DNA from: Mesorhizobium_G sp050247155
Lineage (GTDB): Bacteria > Pseudomonadota > Alphaproteobacteria > Rhizobiales > Rhizobiaceae
DNA: 64,000 bases
Assembly: GCA_050247155.1 (NCBI GenBank)
Contig: JBFWUS010000015.1
Location: forward strand, 1-64,000
Direction: 5' to 3'
Below the pieces are notes generated by a model. That model had not been told where the DNA came from. It did not search any database and saw nothing but the letters and a program-made list of their open reading frames with translations. Positions within the stretch are counted from its first letter, which is position 1, and the number at the start of each line of letters is the position of its first letter. Below are positions 52,879 to 62,767 of this stretch, piece by piece. The position numbers and the translations under genes are program-made.

Positions 52879-53391
52879 TTATGGCGTCCGCGCGAACACC
52901 AAGATTGACTCGTCACGATAGGGTCGCGGTCCAACCAGGTCATAGCCCAGCTTCTTGGCCACCCTGATTGATGGGTCGTTGTCGTGATCGATGATGCAGA
53001 CGGTGCGCTGCCGTCCATGGTTAGCCTCGAACCATTGATGCGCCGCGGTGGCTGCTTCCGTGGCGTATCCCTTACCGTGCGCCCAGGTCGCGAATGTCCA
53101 CCCGCTCTCGGCAAAGGGGTCGAAATCGTCGCCGAGTTCGCGATGGAAATGTGCGAAGCCGGCAAGACCAGCAAATCGACCACTAACTTTCTCGACGACA
53201 GTGAAGAAACCATAGCCAAACACTGTCCAGTGGCCGATAAGTCGGAGCAATCTGAACCAGGAATCCTGGGCGCTTGCCGGCTGCCCAACGCCGATGTGTT
53301 TGATCACCTCGGGGTCGGTGTATATCTCCTTGATAGGCTGAAAATCCTCGATCGCGCTTGGGCGCAGCAGGAGTCGTTCCGTTTCGATCAT
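52879..53391 (-). CDS. GNAT-family (RimJ/RimL-like) acetyltransferase
   Basis: A 170-residue acetyltransferase: IETERLLLRPSAIEDFQPIK, GKGYATEAATAAHQWFEANH (acetyl-CoA loop), IDHDNDPSIRVAKKLGYDLV. Substrate unknown. Divergent from hrcA by 50 bases. Confidence 0.9.
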   Translation of the reverse strand: MIETERLLLRPSAIEDFQPIKEIYTDPEVIKHIGVGQPASAQDSWFRLLRLIGHWTVFGYGFFTVVEKVSGRFAGLAGFAHFHRELGDDFDPFAESGWTFATWAHGKGYATEAATAAHQWFEANHGRQRTVCIIDHDNDPSIRVAKKLGYDLVGPRPYRDESILVFARTP

Positions 53392-53441
53392 TGGGCAAAC
53401 CTTGTCATGTCGGGCCGGCTGTTTATATCCTTGGAAGCGGT

Positions 53442-54512
53442 ATGACGAGCCCGATCAAAGATCCGACCCTGCAATCGCTGGATTTGCGTTCGCGCGATAT
53501 TTTCCGGCGCATCGTCGATTCCTATCTGCTCGACGGTGAGCCGGTCGGCTCGCGTAACCTGTCGCGCATGCTCCCGTCATCACTGTCGCCGGCGACGGTG
53601 CGCAATGTGATGAGCGATCTGGAGCATCTGGGTCTCGTTTACGCGCCGCATATTTCTGCCGGCCGGCTGCCGACCCAAAAGGGCCTTCGCTTCTTCGTCG
53701 ATGCCTTCATGCAGATCGGCGATCTGTCTGACGAGGAGCGCGGCCGCATCGAGACCCAGCTCAAGGGGTCAAGCGCGGATGCGACTGTCGAGCACATGCT
53801 CACCGAGGCGAGCCAGATGCTGTCCGGTATGTCGCGCGGGGCAGGGCTGGTGCTTGCGGCCAAGAGCGAAGCCGCGCTGAAGCACATCGAATTCATCCAG
53901 TTGGAGCCGCAAAAGGCGCTGGTCGTGCTGGTGTCGCAGGCGGGTGACGTCGAAAATCGCGTCATCGACCTGCCGCTCGGGGTCACGGCCTCGCAGTTGC
54001 AGGAGGCCTCGAACTTCCTCAATGCCCAGATCCGCGGGCGCACATTGGCTGAGGCGCGCAACGACATCGAACGCTTGAAGGCCGAAACGAAGATCGCGCT
54101 CGATGCATTGTCCCAACAGTTGGTGGAGCAGGGGCTGGCTGTGTGGGCCGGCTCGGGCAGCGGCCTGCCGGCGCGTCTGATCGTGCGTGGCCGCGCCAAC
54201 CTGCTCGAAAGCCTGTCCGCCCAGGCCGATATCGAGCTGCTGAAACACCTATTCGACGATCTGGAGACCCAGGAGGGCCTGATTCAGTTGCTCGACCTCG
54301 CCGAGGAAGGTTCGGGCGTCCGCATCTTCATCGGGTCGGAGAACAAGCTCTTCTCGCTGTCCGGCTCGTCGCTGGTGGTGGCGCCTTACAAGGACAAGGA
54401 CTCGCGCGTTGTCGGCGCGCTGGGTGTCATCGGCCCAACGCGGCTGAACTATGCGCGCGTCGTGCCGATGGTGGATTACACAGCGCAGCTTATTTCCAGA
54501 ATGCTGAGATAG
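53442..54512 (+). CDS. hrcA: Heat-inducible transcription repressor HrcA
   Basis: A 356-residue repressor of groESL-type operons through CIRCE sites. Winged-helix part SRDIFRRIVDSYLLDGEPVG, LSPATVRNVMSDLEHLGLVY; inserted dimerisation and GAF-like parts follow, ending VVGALGVIGPTRLNYARVVP and DYTAQLISRML. Start ATG 53442. grpE, the common neighbour, is not in the window; the next gene is on the other strand. Confidence 0.95.
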   Translation: MTSPIKDPTLQSLDLRSRDIFRRIVDSYLLDGEPVGSRNLSRMLPSSLSPATVRNVMSDLEHLGLVYAPHISAGRLPTQKGLRFFVDAFMQIGDLSDEERGRIETQLKGSSADATVEHMLTEASQMLSGMSRGAGLVLAAKSEAALKHIEFIQLEPQKALVVLVSQAGDVENRVIDLPLGVTASQLQEASNFLNAQIRGRTLAEARNDIERLKAETKIALDALSQQLVEQGLAVWAGSGSGLPARLIVRGRANLLESLSAQADIELLKHLFDDLETQEGLIQLLDLAEEGSGVRIFIGSENKLFSLSGSSLVVAPYKDKDSRVVGALGVIGPTRLNYARVVPMVDYTAQLISRMLR

Positions 54513-54530
54513 GTGGCGTTGGCTAACGCG

Positions 54531-55016
54531 TCAGGATGTATCGAGGCGTGGCGCGATCTCGAAGCCAAGTCTATCCAGGCAGTGCATGGCGGCGCACCAT
54601 ATCAGAGCAATCCGGCTGAACGAGCCAGATGTCAGCGGGCCACGACGACACGGCTCAGTTTCCGAGCGCCTGGCGTTGCCGCGCATCAGCCGGCGGGCAA
54701 GTCGCTCTTCGAAATGAAGCTCTCGCCGCAGCATGTGAGCCAGCGCGCGGAAGCTTGCGGCAAGAAACATCGCCTCGGCAGGACCATTGCGGTGCAGGAC
54801 CGCGGTCGGCGTGATCGATTGCATGGCATCCGGGCTGCCGTCCGCGATCCAGCCTCGCGCAACGACTTCCGCGCGACGGAGAAACCATAGAACAAGACAG
54901 CGAACGGGATAGGACCGACCGGAGGCACGTTCCGCCAGACAGGCGAACGAAAACAGCAGCGCGACGATGCGTTTCAGCACGTCCCTCTCTGTCTCGATCT
55001 CCGCCTTCCCGTCCAT
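54531..55016 (-). CDS. Conserved small protein of unknown function
   Basis: A 161-residue protein with Lys/Glu at the N-terminus (MDGKAEIETERDVLKRIVAL), a hydrophobic stretch LLFSFACLAERASG and a second VRCLVLWFLRRAEVVAR. Several helical segments rich in Arg and Ala follow. I believe related proteins occur in other rhizobia, but no function is known to me. Convergent with hrcA. Confidence 0.65.
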   Translation of the reverse strand: MDGKAEIETERDVLKRIVALLFSFACLAERASGRSYPVRCLVLWFLRRAEVVARGWIADGSPDAMQSITPTAVLHRNGPAEAMFLAASFRALAHMLRRELHFEERLARRLMRGNARRSETEPCRRGPLTSGSFSRIALIWCAAMHCLDRLGFEIAPRLDTS

Positions 55017-55197
55017 TACCGTCTCCTGTTGGGCACGCAGGAATTATCGAGCGGCGGCTGAGTGGGTGAACATTCTTGCCACGAGAAAATTGCGCGCCGA
55101 TTACAAGGCGTTGAAAACGCTCGATCAAATCTTTGGTTTGGGCGAAGCCGCTCGATTTTCGTCCATCATTTGCAGGCTTTGGGCCTTCTATGCTGGC

Positions 55198-55271
55198 TTT
55201 GGCTTCACCGAGTCCGAGGCATGGCTTTCGCTTGAACACAGTTGCCATGCCTCGGACTCGGTGAAGCCAAA
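55198..55271. repeat. Hairpin with perfect 28-bp stem
   Basis: The arm TTTGGCTTCACCGAGTCCGA (on to GGCATGGC) at 55198-55225 is fully complementary to 55244-55271 with an 18-base loop. It lies 50 bases after the stop of the minus-strand Hsp70-like gene. The remainder of the 305-base gap (55017-55321) shows no gene. Confidence 0.92.
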
Positions 55272-55321
55272 ATCGGGGTAGACTACCCCGGCCGAATGGC
55301 CTGATGACTCATGTGCGCCAA

Positions 55322-56578
55322 TCACCCAAATCGCCGCGCCGCATCGAGCGCCAGCCCGATTCCGACCGAGCCGAACGCATCGCCTTGCACAACTTTCGCC
55401 TGCGGCACGAGCGACAGAAGGCTTTGCCGGGCGAGCGGAATGGCGGTCGAACCGCCGGTCAGAAAGACGGCGGTGATATCAGCAGGCGCGATGCCGGCGG
55501 CGGACAAGGCCTGCCGCGCTGTTTCAGATACGCGCGCGATCTCGCCGTGCAATGTCTTCTCCAACTGTTCGCGTGTGAAACCGATATCGAGACGCGCATC
55601 AGTGAGGTCGAGATGCAGGCGCGCGGCCTCAGTGTCCGTCAGGGCGATCTTGGCGTCTTCGACCCGCGTTGCCAGCAAATGCCCGAGCCGGTGTTCGACC
55701 ACGTCAATGAACAGATCGACGAGTTCTGGCCGCGCCGCCTCGTATCGGATCTGGCGGAGGTCGATCAGCGCCTTGGATGTATAGAGCCGGTGGATACGAT
55801 GCCAGGTGGCCAGATCGATGAAGTAGCCGGCCGGCAGGTTGCGCTTACCGTCTTTCGTCGGGGTCAAATATCCGAGCGCCGGCATTATATAGGCGATGCT
55901 GAGCAGCCGGTCGAAATCCGTTCCGCCGATGTGGACCCCCTCATTTGCAAGGATATCGTCCCGGCGATCCGTCTTGCGCGCGCCGTCCGGCGAGACGCGC
56001 ACGACGGAAAAGTCCGACGTGCCCCCACCCATATCCACGATCAGCGCGACTTCCTCGCGCGATACCTGCTGTTCATAATCGAGCGCGGCGGCGATCGGCT
56101 CGTATTGGAACTCGACGTGGCGAAAGCCTTGCGCCCGCGCCGCGCGTTCGAGTTCGCCTTGCGCGGCGCGGTCGGCGGTTGGGTCGCCGTCAACGAACTG
56201 GACGGGCCGACCAAGCACCACATGTTCGGTTGTCTGCCCGTGGTGCTTGTCCAGCTTGGCCTTCAATCGCGCAATGAACAGGCCGATGATCTCGGAAAAC
56301 AGCAAATTCCGCTTCTTGATGCGGGTCTTTTCATGCACGAGCGAACTGCCGAGGACGCTCTTCAGCGCCCGCAGCAGCCGCCCATCGACGCCATCCGTGT
56401 ATTGCGCGACGGCGTGCCGCCCGACCGACACGCTATCGTCGTCGAAATTGAAGAACAGTGCGCTGGGCAGGGTGGCGCTGTCGCCTTCCAGCCTGAGAAG
56501 CTGCGGCGCGTTGCCGTCCACCACGCCAACCGTCGAATTGGACGTGCCAAAGTCGATGCCGCCAGAAACTGGTCGCAT
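55322..56578 (-). CDS. Hsp70-like ATPase lacking the substrate domain
   Basis: A 418-residue protein of the YegD type, with only the actin-like ATPase part. Phosphate-1 GGIDFGTSNSTVGVVDG, phosphate-2 VALIVDMGGGTSDFSVVRVS and adenosine motif AVFLTGGSTAIPLARQSLL are all present. Without a C-terminal peptide-binding domain it probably is not a classical chaperone. Start at ATG 56578 (MRPVSGG). Divergent from the small protein at 56736. Confidence 0.9.
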   Translation of the reverse strand: MRPVSGGIDFGTSNSTVGVVDGNAPQLLRLEGDSATLPSALFFNFDDDSVSVGRHAVAQYTDGVDGRLLRALKSVLGSSLVHEKTRIKKRNLLFSEIIGLFIARLKAKLDKHHGQTTEHVVLGRPVQFVDGDPTADRAAQGELERAARAQGFRHVEFQYEPIAAALDYEQQVSREEVALIVDMGGGTSDFSVVRVSPDGARKTDRRDDILANEGVHIGGTDFDRLLSIAYIMPALGYLTPTKDGKRNLPAGYFIDLATWHRIHRLYTSKALIDLRQIRYEAARPELVDLFIDVVEHRLGHLLATRVEDAKIALTDTEAARLHLDLTDARLDIGFTREQLEKTLHGEIARVSETARQALSAAGIAPADITAVFLTGGSTAIPLARQSLLSLVPQAKVVQGDAFGSVGIGLALDAARRFG

Positions 56579-56735
56579 GGGTTCCGTCCTGTTCGATGGG
56601 TTGTTGCCGCATGTGGCGGCGGGGTGGCGCACCTACACCACCGGGCGGCGCGTGTCGAGGGTCAAGTCAATGCTCTTGCTGCTTGGCGCGCCATTTGCAA
56701 AAGTCGCCGCCAATTCGAAAACCGGGAGGAAGTGC

Positions 56736-56954
56736 ATGTTGCGAGTGGTCGAGAGCCGGGGTGCGTGGGATACGGTGCAGCGCATCGGCATGATCGACAT
56801 CGTGGTGGCGCCGGATGGCGCGACCGGTCCCGTCAACCGGGTCAATTTCTCGGCGCTCGACGGAGAAAGCTTTGCCGCGATGATGTCGCTGCTCAACTCG
56901 CACGACAAACTGCTCTACAATCCGGTCAGCAAGGTACTGTTTTCGGCGCGGTAA
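56736..56954 (+). CDS. Small protein of unknown function
   Basis: A 72-residue protein: MLRVVESRGAWDTVQRIGMI, DIVVAPDGATGPVNRVNFSA, ending NPVSKVLFSAR. A strong GGGAGGA at 56724-56730 fixes the start. No named family recognised. Its gene is divergent from the Hsp70-like ATPase and followed by a DUF2189 gene. Confidence 0.7.
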   Translation: MLRVVESRGAWDTVQRIGMIDIVVAPDGATGPVNRVNFSALDGESFAAMMSLLNSHDKLLYNPVSKVLFSAR

Positions 56955-57095
56955 GCGCTCACAAGTTGGTCGCATTCGGCCCCACGAAGGCGTATAGTCC
57001 GTCCATACAGGCGGTCGCGGATCAGTCGTCGCGCGCGCCTTCGGACGACAGGCGACATGTTCGTAACCGCTCCCAAACCGAACGGGAGGACTGGT

Positions 57096-57890
57096 ATGTC
57101 GAATTTCCATGTCATGGCCGGCCGCAATGTCGAGCTGGCGCATCCGTCGATACGTCGCATCGGCATGGACGACTTGGTCGATGCCTTGAGGCTCGGCTGG
57201 CGCGATTTCATGGAGATGCCGTCGCATCTCATGTTTCTGGCGATCATCTATCCCATTGTCGGCGTGTTTTTGGCTGCCTGGACATCCGGCACCGGCGCTT
57301 TGCCGATGCTGTTCCCGCTAATGTCCGGTTTTGCGCTGCTGGGGCCAGTTGCCGCCGTCGGGCTTTATGAGATCAGCCGTCGCCGCGAAGCCGGCATGAC
57401 GTCAACCTGGCGCAATGCGCTTGACGTTCGCCATTCGCCAGCGCTGCCATCGATTATCGCGCTTGGGTTGTTGTTGTTCGCCCTGTTCATCGCATGGCTG
57501 CTGACGGCGCGGGCCCTCTATATTTCGCTGTTTGGCGACGTCGCGCCTTCCAGCATCGGAGCAATGCTCGCTCAGATCTTCGGCACGACGGAAGGCTGGA
57601 CGCTTCTCGTGACCGGCAATCTTATCGGCTTCTGCTTTGCCGTCGTTGTGCTGGCGACAACGGTGGTGGCCTTCCCGCTGCTGCTCGATCGTGACATCGG
57701 CGCTGTGGCGGCGATCCAGACCAGCGTGCGGGCGACGCTCGCCAACCCGATCGCGATGCTGGCATGGGGGCTGATCGTGGCGGTGGCTCTGGCTATCGGC
57801 TCGATCCCGCTGTTCGCCGGACTGGCGATCGTGTTGCCCGTGCTCGGCCACGCGACCTGGCATCTCTATCGAAAGGTAATCGGCAACTAG
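57096..57890 (+). CDS. DUF2189 integral membrane protein
   Basis: A 264-residue protein with about six membrane helices, e.g. HLMFLAIIYPIVGVFLAAW, SIIALGLLLFALFIAWLLTA and AMLAWGLIVAVALAIGSIPL. The early IRRIGMDDLVDALRLGWRDF segment is typical of DUF2189. GGGAGGA precedes ATG 57096. Function unknown; sometimes near cytochrome oxidase genes, but not here. Confidence 0.88.
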   Translation: MSNFHVMAGRNVELAHPSIRRIGMDDLVDALRLGWRDFMEMPSHLMFLAIIYPIVGVFLAAWTSGTGALPMLFPLMSGFALLGPVAAVGLYEISRRREAGMTSTWRNALDVRHSPALPSIIALGLLLFALFIAWLLTARALYISLFGDVAPSSIGAMLAQIFGTTEGWTLLVTGNLIGFCFAVVVLATTVVAFPLLLDRDIGAVAAIQTSVRATLANPIAMLAWGLIVAVALAIGSIPLFAGLAIVLPVLGHATWHLYRKVIGN

Positions 57891-57902
57891 GAACAAACAC
57901 CG

Positions 57903-57936
57903 CGAATTTGCTTGATGGGTTCATCAAGCAAATTCG
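57903..57936. terminator. Hairpin after the DUF2189 gene
   Basis: CGAATTTGCTTGATG pairs perfectly with CATCAAGCAAATTCG across a GGTT loop. No T-run follows, but the position (12 bases past the stop) fits a terminator. Confidence 0.6.
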
Positions 57937-58000
57937 TAGGCGCATCGCAGATTTTGCTGCTATGGAGCGTCAGGCAGGATGGGCCTGCCGGACGTTTTCT

Positions 58001-58618
58001 ATGACGCTGACAGGTTTCATTGCTTACGCCGGCGCTCTCGCTATTGCGGCCGCGATTCCTGGCCCCGGTGTCACGGCGCTCGTTGCCCGCGCCTTGGGTT
58101 CCGGCTTTCGCCCGGCCTTCGCCATGTCGGTTGGCTTGATCCTTGGTGATCTGACCTATCTGACGGCCGTCGTGCTCGGCCTTGCCTTCCTGGCGCAGAC
58201 CTTCGGCGTCATCTTCATGATCGTGAAATGGCTGGGCGTCGCCTATCTCGCCTGGCTGGCCTGGAAATTCTGGTCGACCGGCATCACGCCCGAAAATATT
58301 ACCGCGAAGAAAGGCAGCACCGGCCTGGTGTCGAATTTCCTTGGCGGCCTGGCGCTGACCATCGGCAACCCGAAGACGATGATCTTTTATGTCGCCATCA
58401 CGCCGACGGTGATCGATCTGCACGCAATCACGCTGGCCGACTATGGCATCCTTGCCGTTGTCACGGTGCTCGTGCTGATGGTGGTGCTGGTGCCGTATCT
58501 CCTGCTGGCGGCCAAGGCGCGCGGCCTGCTGAAATCGCCGCGCGGTCTGAAATATCTGAGTCGCGGCGCAGCCACCTTCATGGCCGGCGCGGCTGCCGCG
58601 ATTGCCGCGCGCAGTTAG
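58001..58618 (+). CDS. LysE-family exporter
   Basis: A 205-residue inner-membrane protein with the LysE/RhtB start MTLTGFIAYAGALAIAAAIP, PGPGVTALVARALGSGFRPA and TIGNPKTMIFYVAITPTVID. About six helices. Exports amino acids or related metabolites. ATG 58001 is chosen; ATG 57962 would add 13 residues unlike the family. Confidence 0.9.
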   Translation: MTLTGFIAYAGALAIAAAIPGPGVTALVARALGSGFRPAFAMSVGLILGDLTYLTAVVLGLAFLAQTFGVIFMIVKWLGVAYLAWLAWKFWSTGITPENITAKKGSTGLVSNFLGGLALTIGNPKTMIFYVAITPTVIDLHAITLADYGILAVVTVLVLMVVLVPYLLLAAKARGLLKSPRGLKYLSRGAATFMAGAAAAIAARS

Positions 58619-58649
58619 CCGCAAGACGCAAATCGAATCCGAAAACGCT

Positions 58650-58680
58650 GAAAGCCGCGAAATCCGATTTCGCGGCTTTC
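58650..58680. terminator. Hairpin between LysE-type gene and cysK
   Basis: GAAAGCCGCGAAAT-CCG-ATTTCGCGGCTTTC, a perfect 14-bp stem, 32 bases past the exporter stop. Little T-run, so moderate confidence as a terminator. Confidence 0.65.
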
Positions 58681-58786
58681 GGCATTTGAGGACGACGCCC
58701 ACTCGGATTTTTTGGCGTCACCGCCTATCTTTGCGCGCAAAAACCGAACTATTGTTTTCCTGACGAAATTTCCTGGGAGCGAACCG

Positions 58787-59767
<981 letters not shown>

Positions 59768-59848
59768 TCGCAATTGACTGACGCCAAATCAGCCAGTTGA
59801 CGCCTCCGCCCTTTGGCCGCCAGCTACGGCCAGAGGGGAGGCGATTCC

Positions 59849-60466
59849 ATGTATGTGCTCTACGGTCGGCCGGGCTCCGGCAATTTCGTCGTCGAGGCGG
59901 CGCTCAGGCTTGCCGGCGTGGAGCATCGCCTCGAAACCGTGCCGCGCGGTGAACCCTCCGCCGACTATCTGAAGATCAGCCCACTTGGGCAGGTGCCGGC
60001 GCTTGTTTTGTCCGACGGCGAGGTCGTCACCGAGTCCACGGCCATGTGCCTGCTGCTGGCTGAAAACCATCCGGAGGCGGGGCTAGGCCCGTTGCCAGGC
60101 CATCCGGACCGGCCGCAGTTCCTGCGCTGGATGACGTTCTTTTCGGCCATGATGTACCCGACGCTGTTGCGCTACTTTTATGCACAGCGCCTCACTATGG
60201 GCGGCGCGGACCTTGAAGACCTGAAAGAAGCGGCCGTGCGCGAATGCGACAAGGGCTACGCCGTGCTTGAGGCTCATCTGGCGGGCCGCGACTGGATGAT
60301 CGGCGACAGGCGGTCCATCGCCGACGTCTATCTGCTCATGCTGGCCTATTGGCATCCGCTCGAGGGCAGACCGCGCGACGAGTGGATCAATATTAGGCGC
60401 GTATGCGCCAAACTGACGCCTGATCCCGTCCTTGGCGATCTGAATTCCGTGCATGAGCTTTGGTGA
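59849..60466 (+). CDS. Glutathione S-transferase family protein
   Basis: A 205-residue protein with an N-terminal thioredoxin-like fold (MYVLYGRPGSGNFVVEAALR, ISPLGQVPALVLSDGEVVTE with cis-Pro and the ES motif) and a helical C-terminal part (DRRSIADVYLLMLAYWHPLE). GAGGGGAGG lies seven bases before ATG 59849. Substrate not predictable; the N-terminal Ser/Tyr region may activate glutathione. Confidence 0.9.
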   Translation: MYVLYGRPGSGNFVVEAALRLAGVEHRLETVPRGEPSADYLKISPLGQVPALVLSDGEVVTESTAMCLLLAENHPEAGLGPLPGHPDRPQFLRWMTFFSAMMYPTLLRYFYAQRLTMGGADLEDLKEAAVRECDKGYAVLEAHLAGRDWMIGDRRSIADVYLLMLAYWHPLEGRPRDEWINIRRVCAKLTPDPVLGDLNSVHELW

Positions 60467-60480
60467 CGGCGACACCGGCC

Positions 60481-61740
60481 TCAGTGCACCGGCGGAGCGA
60501 TCCGGCCCTGGCGCTTCTTGAGAAATGTTCTGACCGCGGCATCAGCTTCCAGCCAGATCGCGCGGTCATAGGCGGCAATCGCTTCCTCTGCCCGGTCGAG
60601 CCTTGCCAGCAAGTCCGCGAGCGCCGCCCAATAGGGTTGGTAAGTCTCAAGGCGCTTGTCCGTCGCGATGGCGTCCAGTGCCTCCAATCCGGCAATCGGT
60701 CCCTCTGTCTCCGCAATCGCCACCGCCCGGTTGATGGCGACGACTGGCGAAGGCGAAAGCATCGTCAGAACATCGTAGAGCTTCTTGATCGCCGTCCAAT
60801 CGGTCCGCCCCGTGCGCCGGCGCGCGCAATGGGCCGATTGCACGGCCGCTTCGAGCTGATAGCGTCCGGTCGCGCCGAACGAACTCGCCTTGCGCAACAG
60901 GGTCTCCGCTTCTTCGATCAGCGCCGTATCCCACAACTCCATCTGTTGGTCCGACAATGGAACATAGCTGCCCCCGGTATCCCTGCGCGCCGCTGACCGC
61001 GCGTCAGCATAGAGCATCAGTGCAAGTAGGCCCAACGTCTCCGGCTCCTCAGGCATGAGCGATATCATGAGGCGTCCGAGCCAGATCGCTTCTCCGGCGA
61101 GGCCACGCCGTCGATCATCGGCGACATCGACCCTTGCCCAACCGGCCGTGAAAGCGGCGTAAATCGCGCTGAGCACCGCATCCAGCCTATCTGGCAGGTC
61201 CGCGCGTTCGGGCACACGAAAGGGGATGCCAGCCTCCTTGATGCGGCCCTTGGCGCGCACCAGCCGCTGGCCCATCGTTGCCGCCGGGACCAGAAAGGCG
61301 GCGGCAATCGAGGCAGCGTCGATGCCTAGCACTGTTTGCAGCATCAAGGGCGCGCGAACGATAGGATCGATCGCCGGGTGCGCGCAGGCAAACATCAGCC
61401 GCAGCCGCTCATCCGGTATGTCTTCGTCGGAGCCGGGATGATTTCTCTCGTCGTCGATCATGGCAAGGTGCTCGCGCGCGCCGGTTGCCGTTTGTTGGCG
61501 TCGGCCGGCATCGATCTGCCGCCGCCGCGCCACCGACAGCAGCCAGGCGTCGGGGTTGGTCGGCACGCCTGTTCGCGGCCATTGTTCCAATGCGGCGGCA
61601 AAGGCCTCCGCCAGCGCGTCTTCAGCGCCCGCCACATCGCGGCTCCGCGCCGCGAGATAGGCGACCAACCGACCGTAACTCTGGCGGGCGGCGGCTTCGG
61701 CGGCCGCCCGCGCAAGATCATTGGAGGAGTTTCCGCTCAT
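60481..61740 (-). CDS. ECF RNA polymerase sigma factor (ECF42-like)
   Basis: A 419-residue sigma factor, much longer than most ECFs. Region 2 YGRLVAYLAARSRDVAGAED, region 4 MLQTVLGIDAASIAAAFLVP and RLVRAKGRIKEAGIPFRVPE; then a long helical C-terminal domain (DUF6596 and TPR-like) unique to this group. Members of this group are encoded next to YciI/DGPF-domain proteins, as here, and have no classical anti-sigma factor. It overlaps the nearer YciI gene by one base. Confidence 0.92.
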   Translation of the reverse strand: MSGNSSNDLARAAAEAAARQSYGRLVAYLAARSRDVAGAEDALAEAFAAALEQWPRTGVPTNPDAWLLSVARRRQIDAGRRQQTATGAREHLAMIDDERNHPGSDEDIPDERLRLMFACAHPAIDPIVRAPLMLQTVLGIDAASIAAAFLVPAATMGQRLVRAKGRIKEAGIPFRVPERADLPDRLDAVLSAIYAAFTAGWARVDVADDRRRGLAGEAIWLGRLMISLMPEEPETLGLLALMLYADARSAARRDTGGSYVPLSDQQMELWDTALIEEAETLLRKASSFGATGRYQLEAAVQSAHCARRRTGRTDWTAIKKLYDVLTMLSPSPVVAINRAVAIAETEGPIAGLEALDAIATDKRLETYQPYWAALADLLARLDRAEEAIAAYDRAIWLEADAAVRTFLKKRQGRIAPPVH

Positions 61741-62093
61741 CAATTCCCGTTGTCGATAATGGCCCTGACTTCGACCGTACCATACTCGGCCGCCGGACAG
61801 CGTTTGGCCCATGCGAGGGCATCGTCGAGGCTCGAAACGGCGATGACATAATAGCCGCCGAGCTGTTCCTTCGCCTCTGCGAACGGGCCGTCCAGAACGT
61901 CCATGCCGTTGTCGCTTTTGCGAATAAGATGGCTGGTTTCCGCCGGTGCGAGCTGCTCGCCCGTCACCCACACACCCGCTTTACGCAGCGCGTCGTTGTA
62001 GGCCATATAAGGTGCGAGGATGGCTTCGAGCGCTTCCGGCGTCGCGTTTTCGAGGCCCGAATCGTCGCTGTGTACAAGCAGCATGTATTGCAT
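61740..62093 (-). CDS. YciI-family protein A
   Basis: A 117-residue protein of the YCII/DGPF fold: MQYMLLVHSDDSGLENATPE, VTGEQLAPAETSHLIRKSDN, LDGPFAEAKEQLGGYYVIAV. It shares its opening MQYMLL, the DGPF(A)E/DxKEQLGGYYVI block and length with the copy at 62194, so they are tandem paralogues. The stop overlaps the start of the sigma factor gene (ATGA). Such proteins are thought to modulate the partner sigma factor. Confidence 0.92.
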   Translation of the reverse strand: MQYMLLVHSDDSGLENATPEALEAILAPYMAYNDALRKAGVWVTGEQLAPAETSHLIRKSDNGMDVLDGPFAEAKEQLGGYYVIAVSSLDDALAWAKRCPAAEYGTVEVRAIIDNGN

Positions 62094-62193
62094 TGATTAG
62101 CTCCAATGTTGGTGGCGCGCGCCATTGCGTGCCTAACCAATGTCGGGTGAGCAAGGCTCATTTCGACAGCGAGCGCGTTTTTGTTGCCGATGG

Positions 62194-62544
62194 TTAGTGC
62201 GACGGCCAGATCGGCCGCACTTCGATCGTGCCGTTCCGTGCGCCAGGACATTTCGCGGCCAGATCGAGTGCGCCGTCTAGGTCCGCCGCCTCGATGACGT
62301 AGTAGCCGCCAAGCTGTTCCTTGGTGTCGGCGAACGGGCCGTCAAGCACCTGTGTCTTGTCGTTGCGCACCTTGACCACAGTGGTATTCGACGACGGCTT
62401 CAGCCGGTCGCCGCTGACCCATGCGCCGGCCTTCCGGAGCACATCGTTGTAGGCCATGTAGGCGCTGTTCATCTCGTAAGCCTGCTCCGGAGAAATGGCC
62501 GGCATGGCGGTTTCGTCCATGTGGATGAGAAGCATGTATTGCAT
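62194..62544 (-). CDS. YciI-family protein B
   Basis: A 116-residue paralogue of the previous gene: MQYMLLIHMDETAMPAISPE, VSGDRLKPSSNTTVVKVRND, LDGPFADTKEQLGGYYVIEA. The sequences before the two genes are also alike (CCATTGCGTGCCTAACCAAT and CCATCGCGTGCCGAACGGAT), which shows that the leader was copied too. Confidence 0.92.
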   Translation of the reverse strand: MQYMLLIHMDETAMPAISPEQAYEMNSAYMAYNDVLRKAGAWVSGDRLKPSSNTTVVKVRNDKTQVLDGPFADTKEQLGGYYVIEAADLDGALDLAAKCPGARNGTIEVRPIWPSH

Positions 62545-62767
62545 GATCGTTGTCCTTTGTTCGGGCAGCGCCATCGCGTGCCGAACGGATGTCGGCGCGG
62601 CACTCGTCATTTCGACAAATGATAAGACGAAAATTTTCGGCGAACCAATCCGCTTGGGGCCTAAACCGTTCGTCTAAGGTGGTCGGGGTTGGCATTTCGT
62701 CCTTCCTGTCTAAACTCGCCGCGCAAAGGCGATGAAGAACGCCCGCCGAAAACAGGGAGGAACTAGA

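Noticed and set aside
55304..57370. Long open frame of 688 codons on the plus strand opposite the Hsp70-like gene
   Set aside because: It is antisense to a gene with clear ATPase motifs; its product is Arg/Gln-rich with no family motif and arises from high GC.
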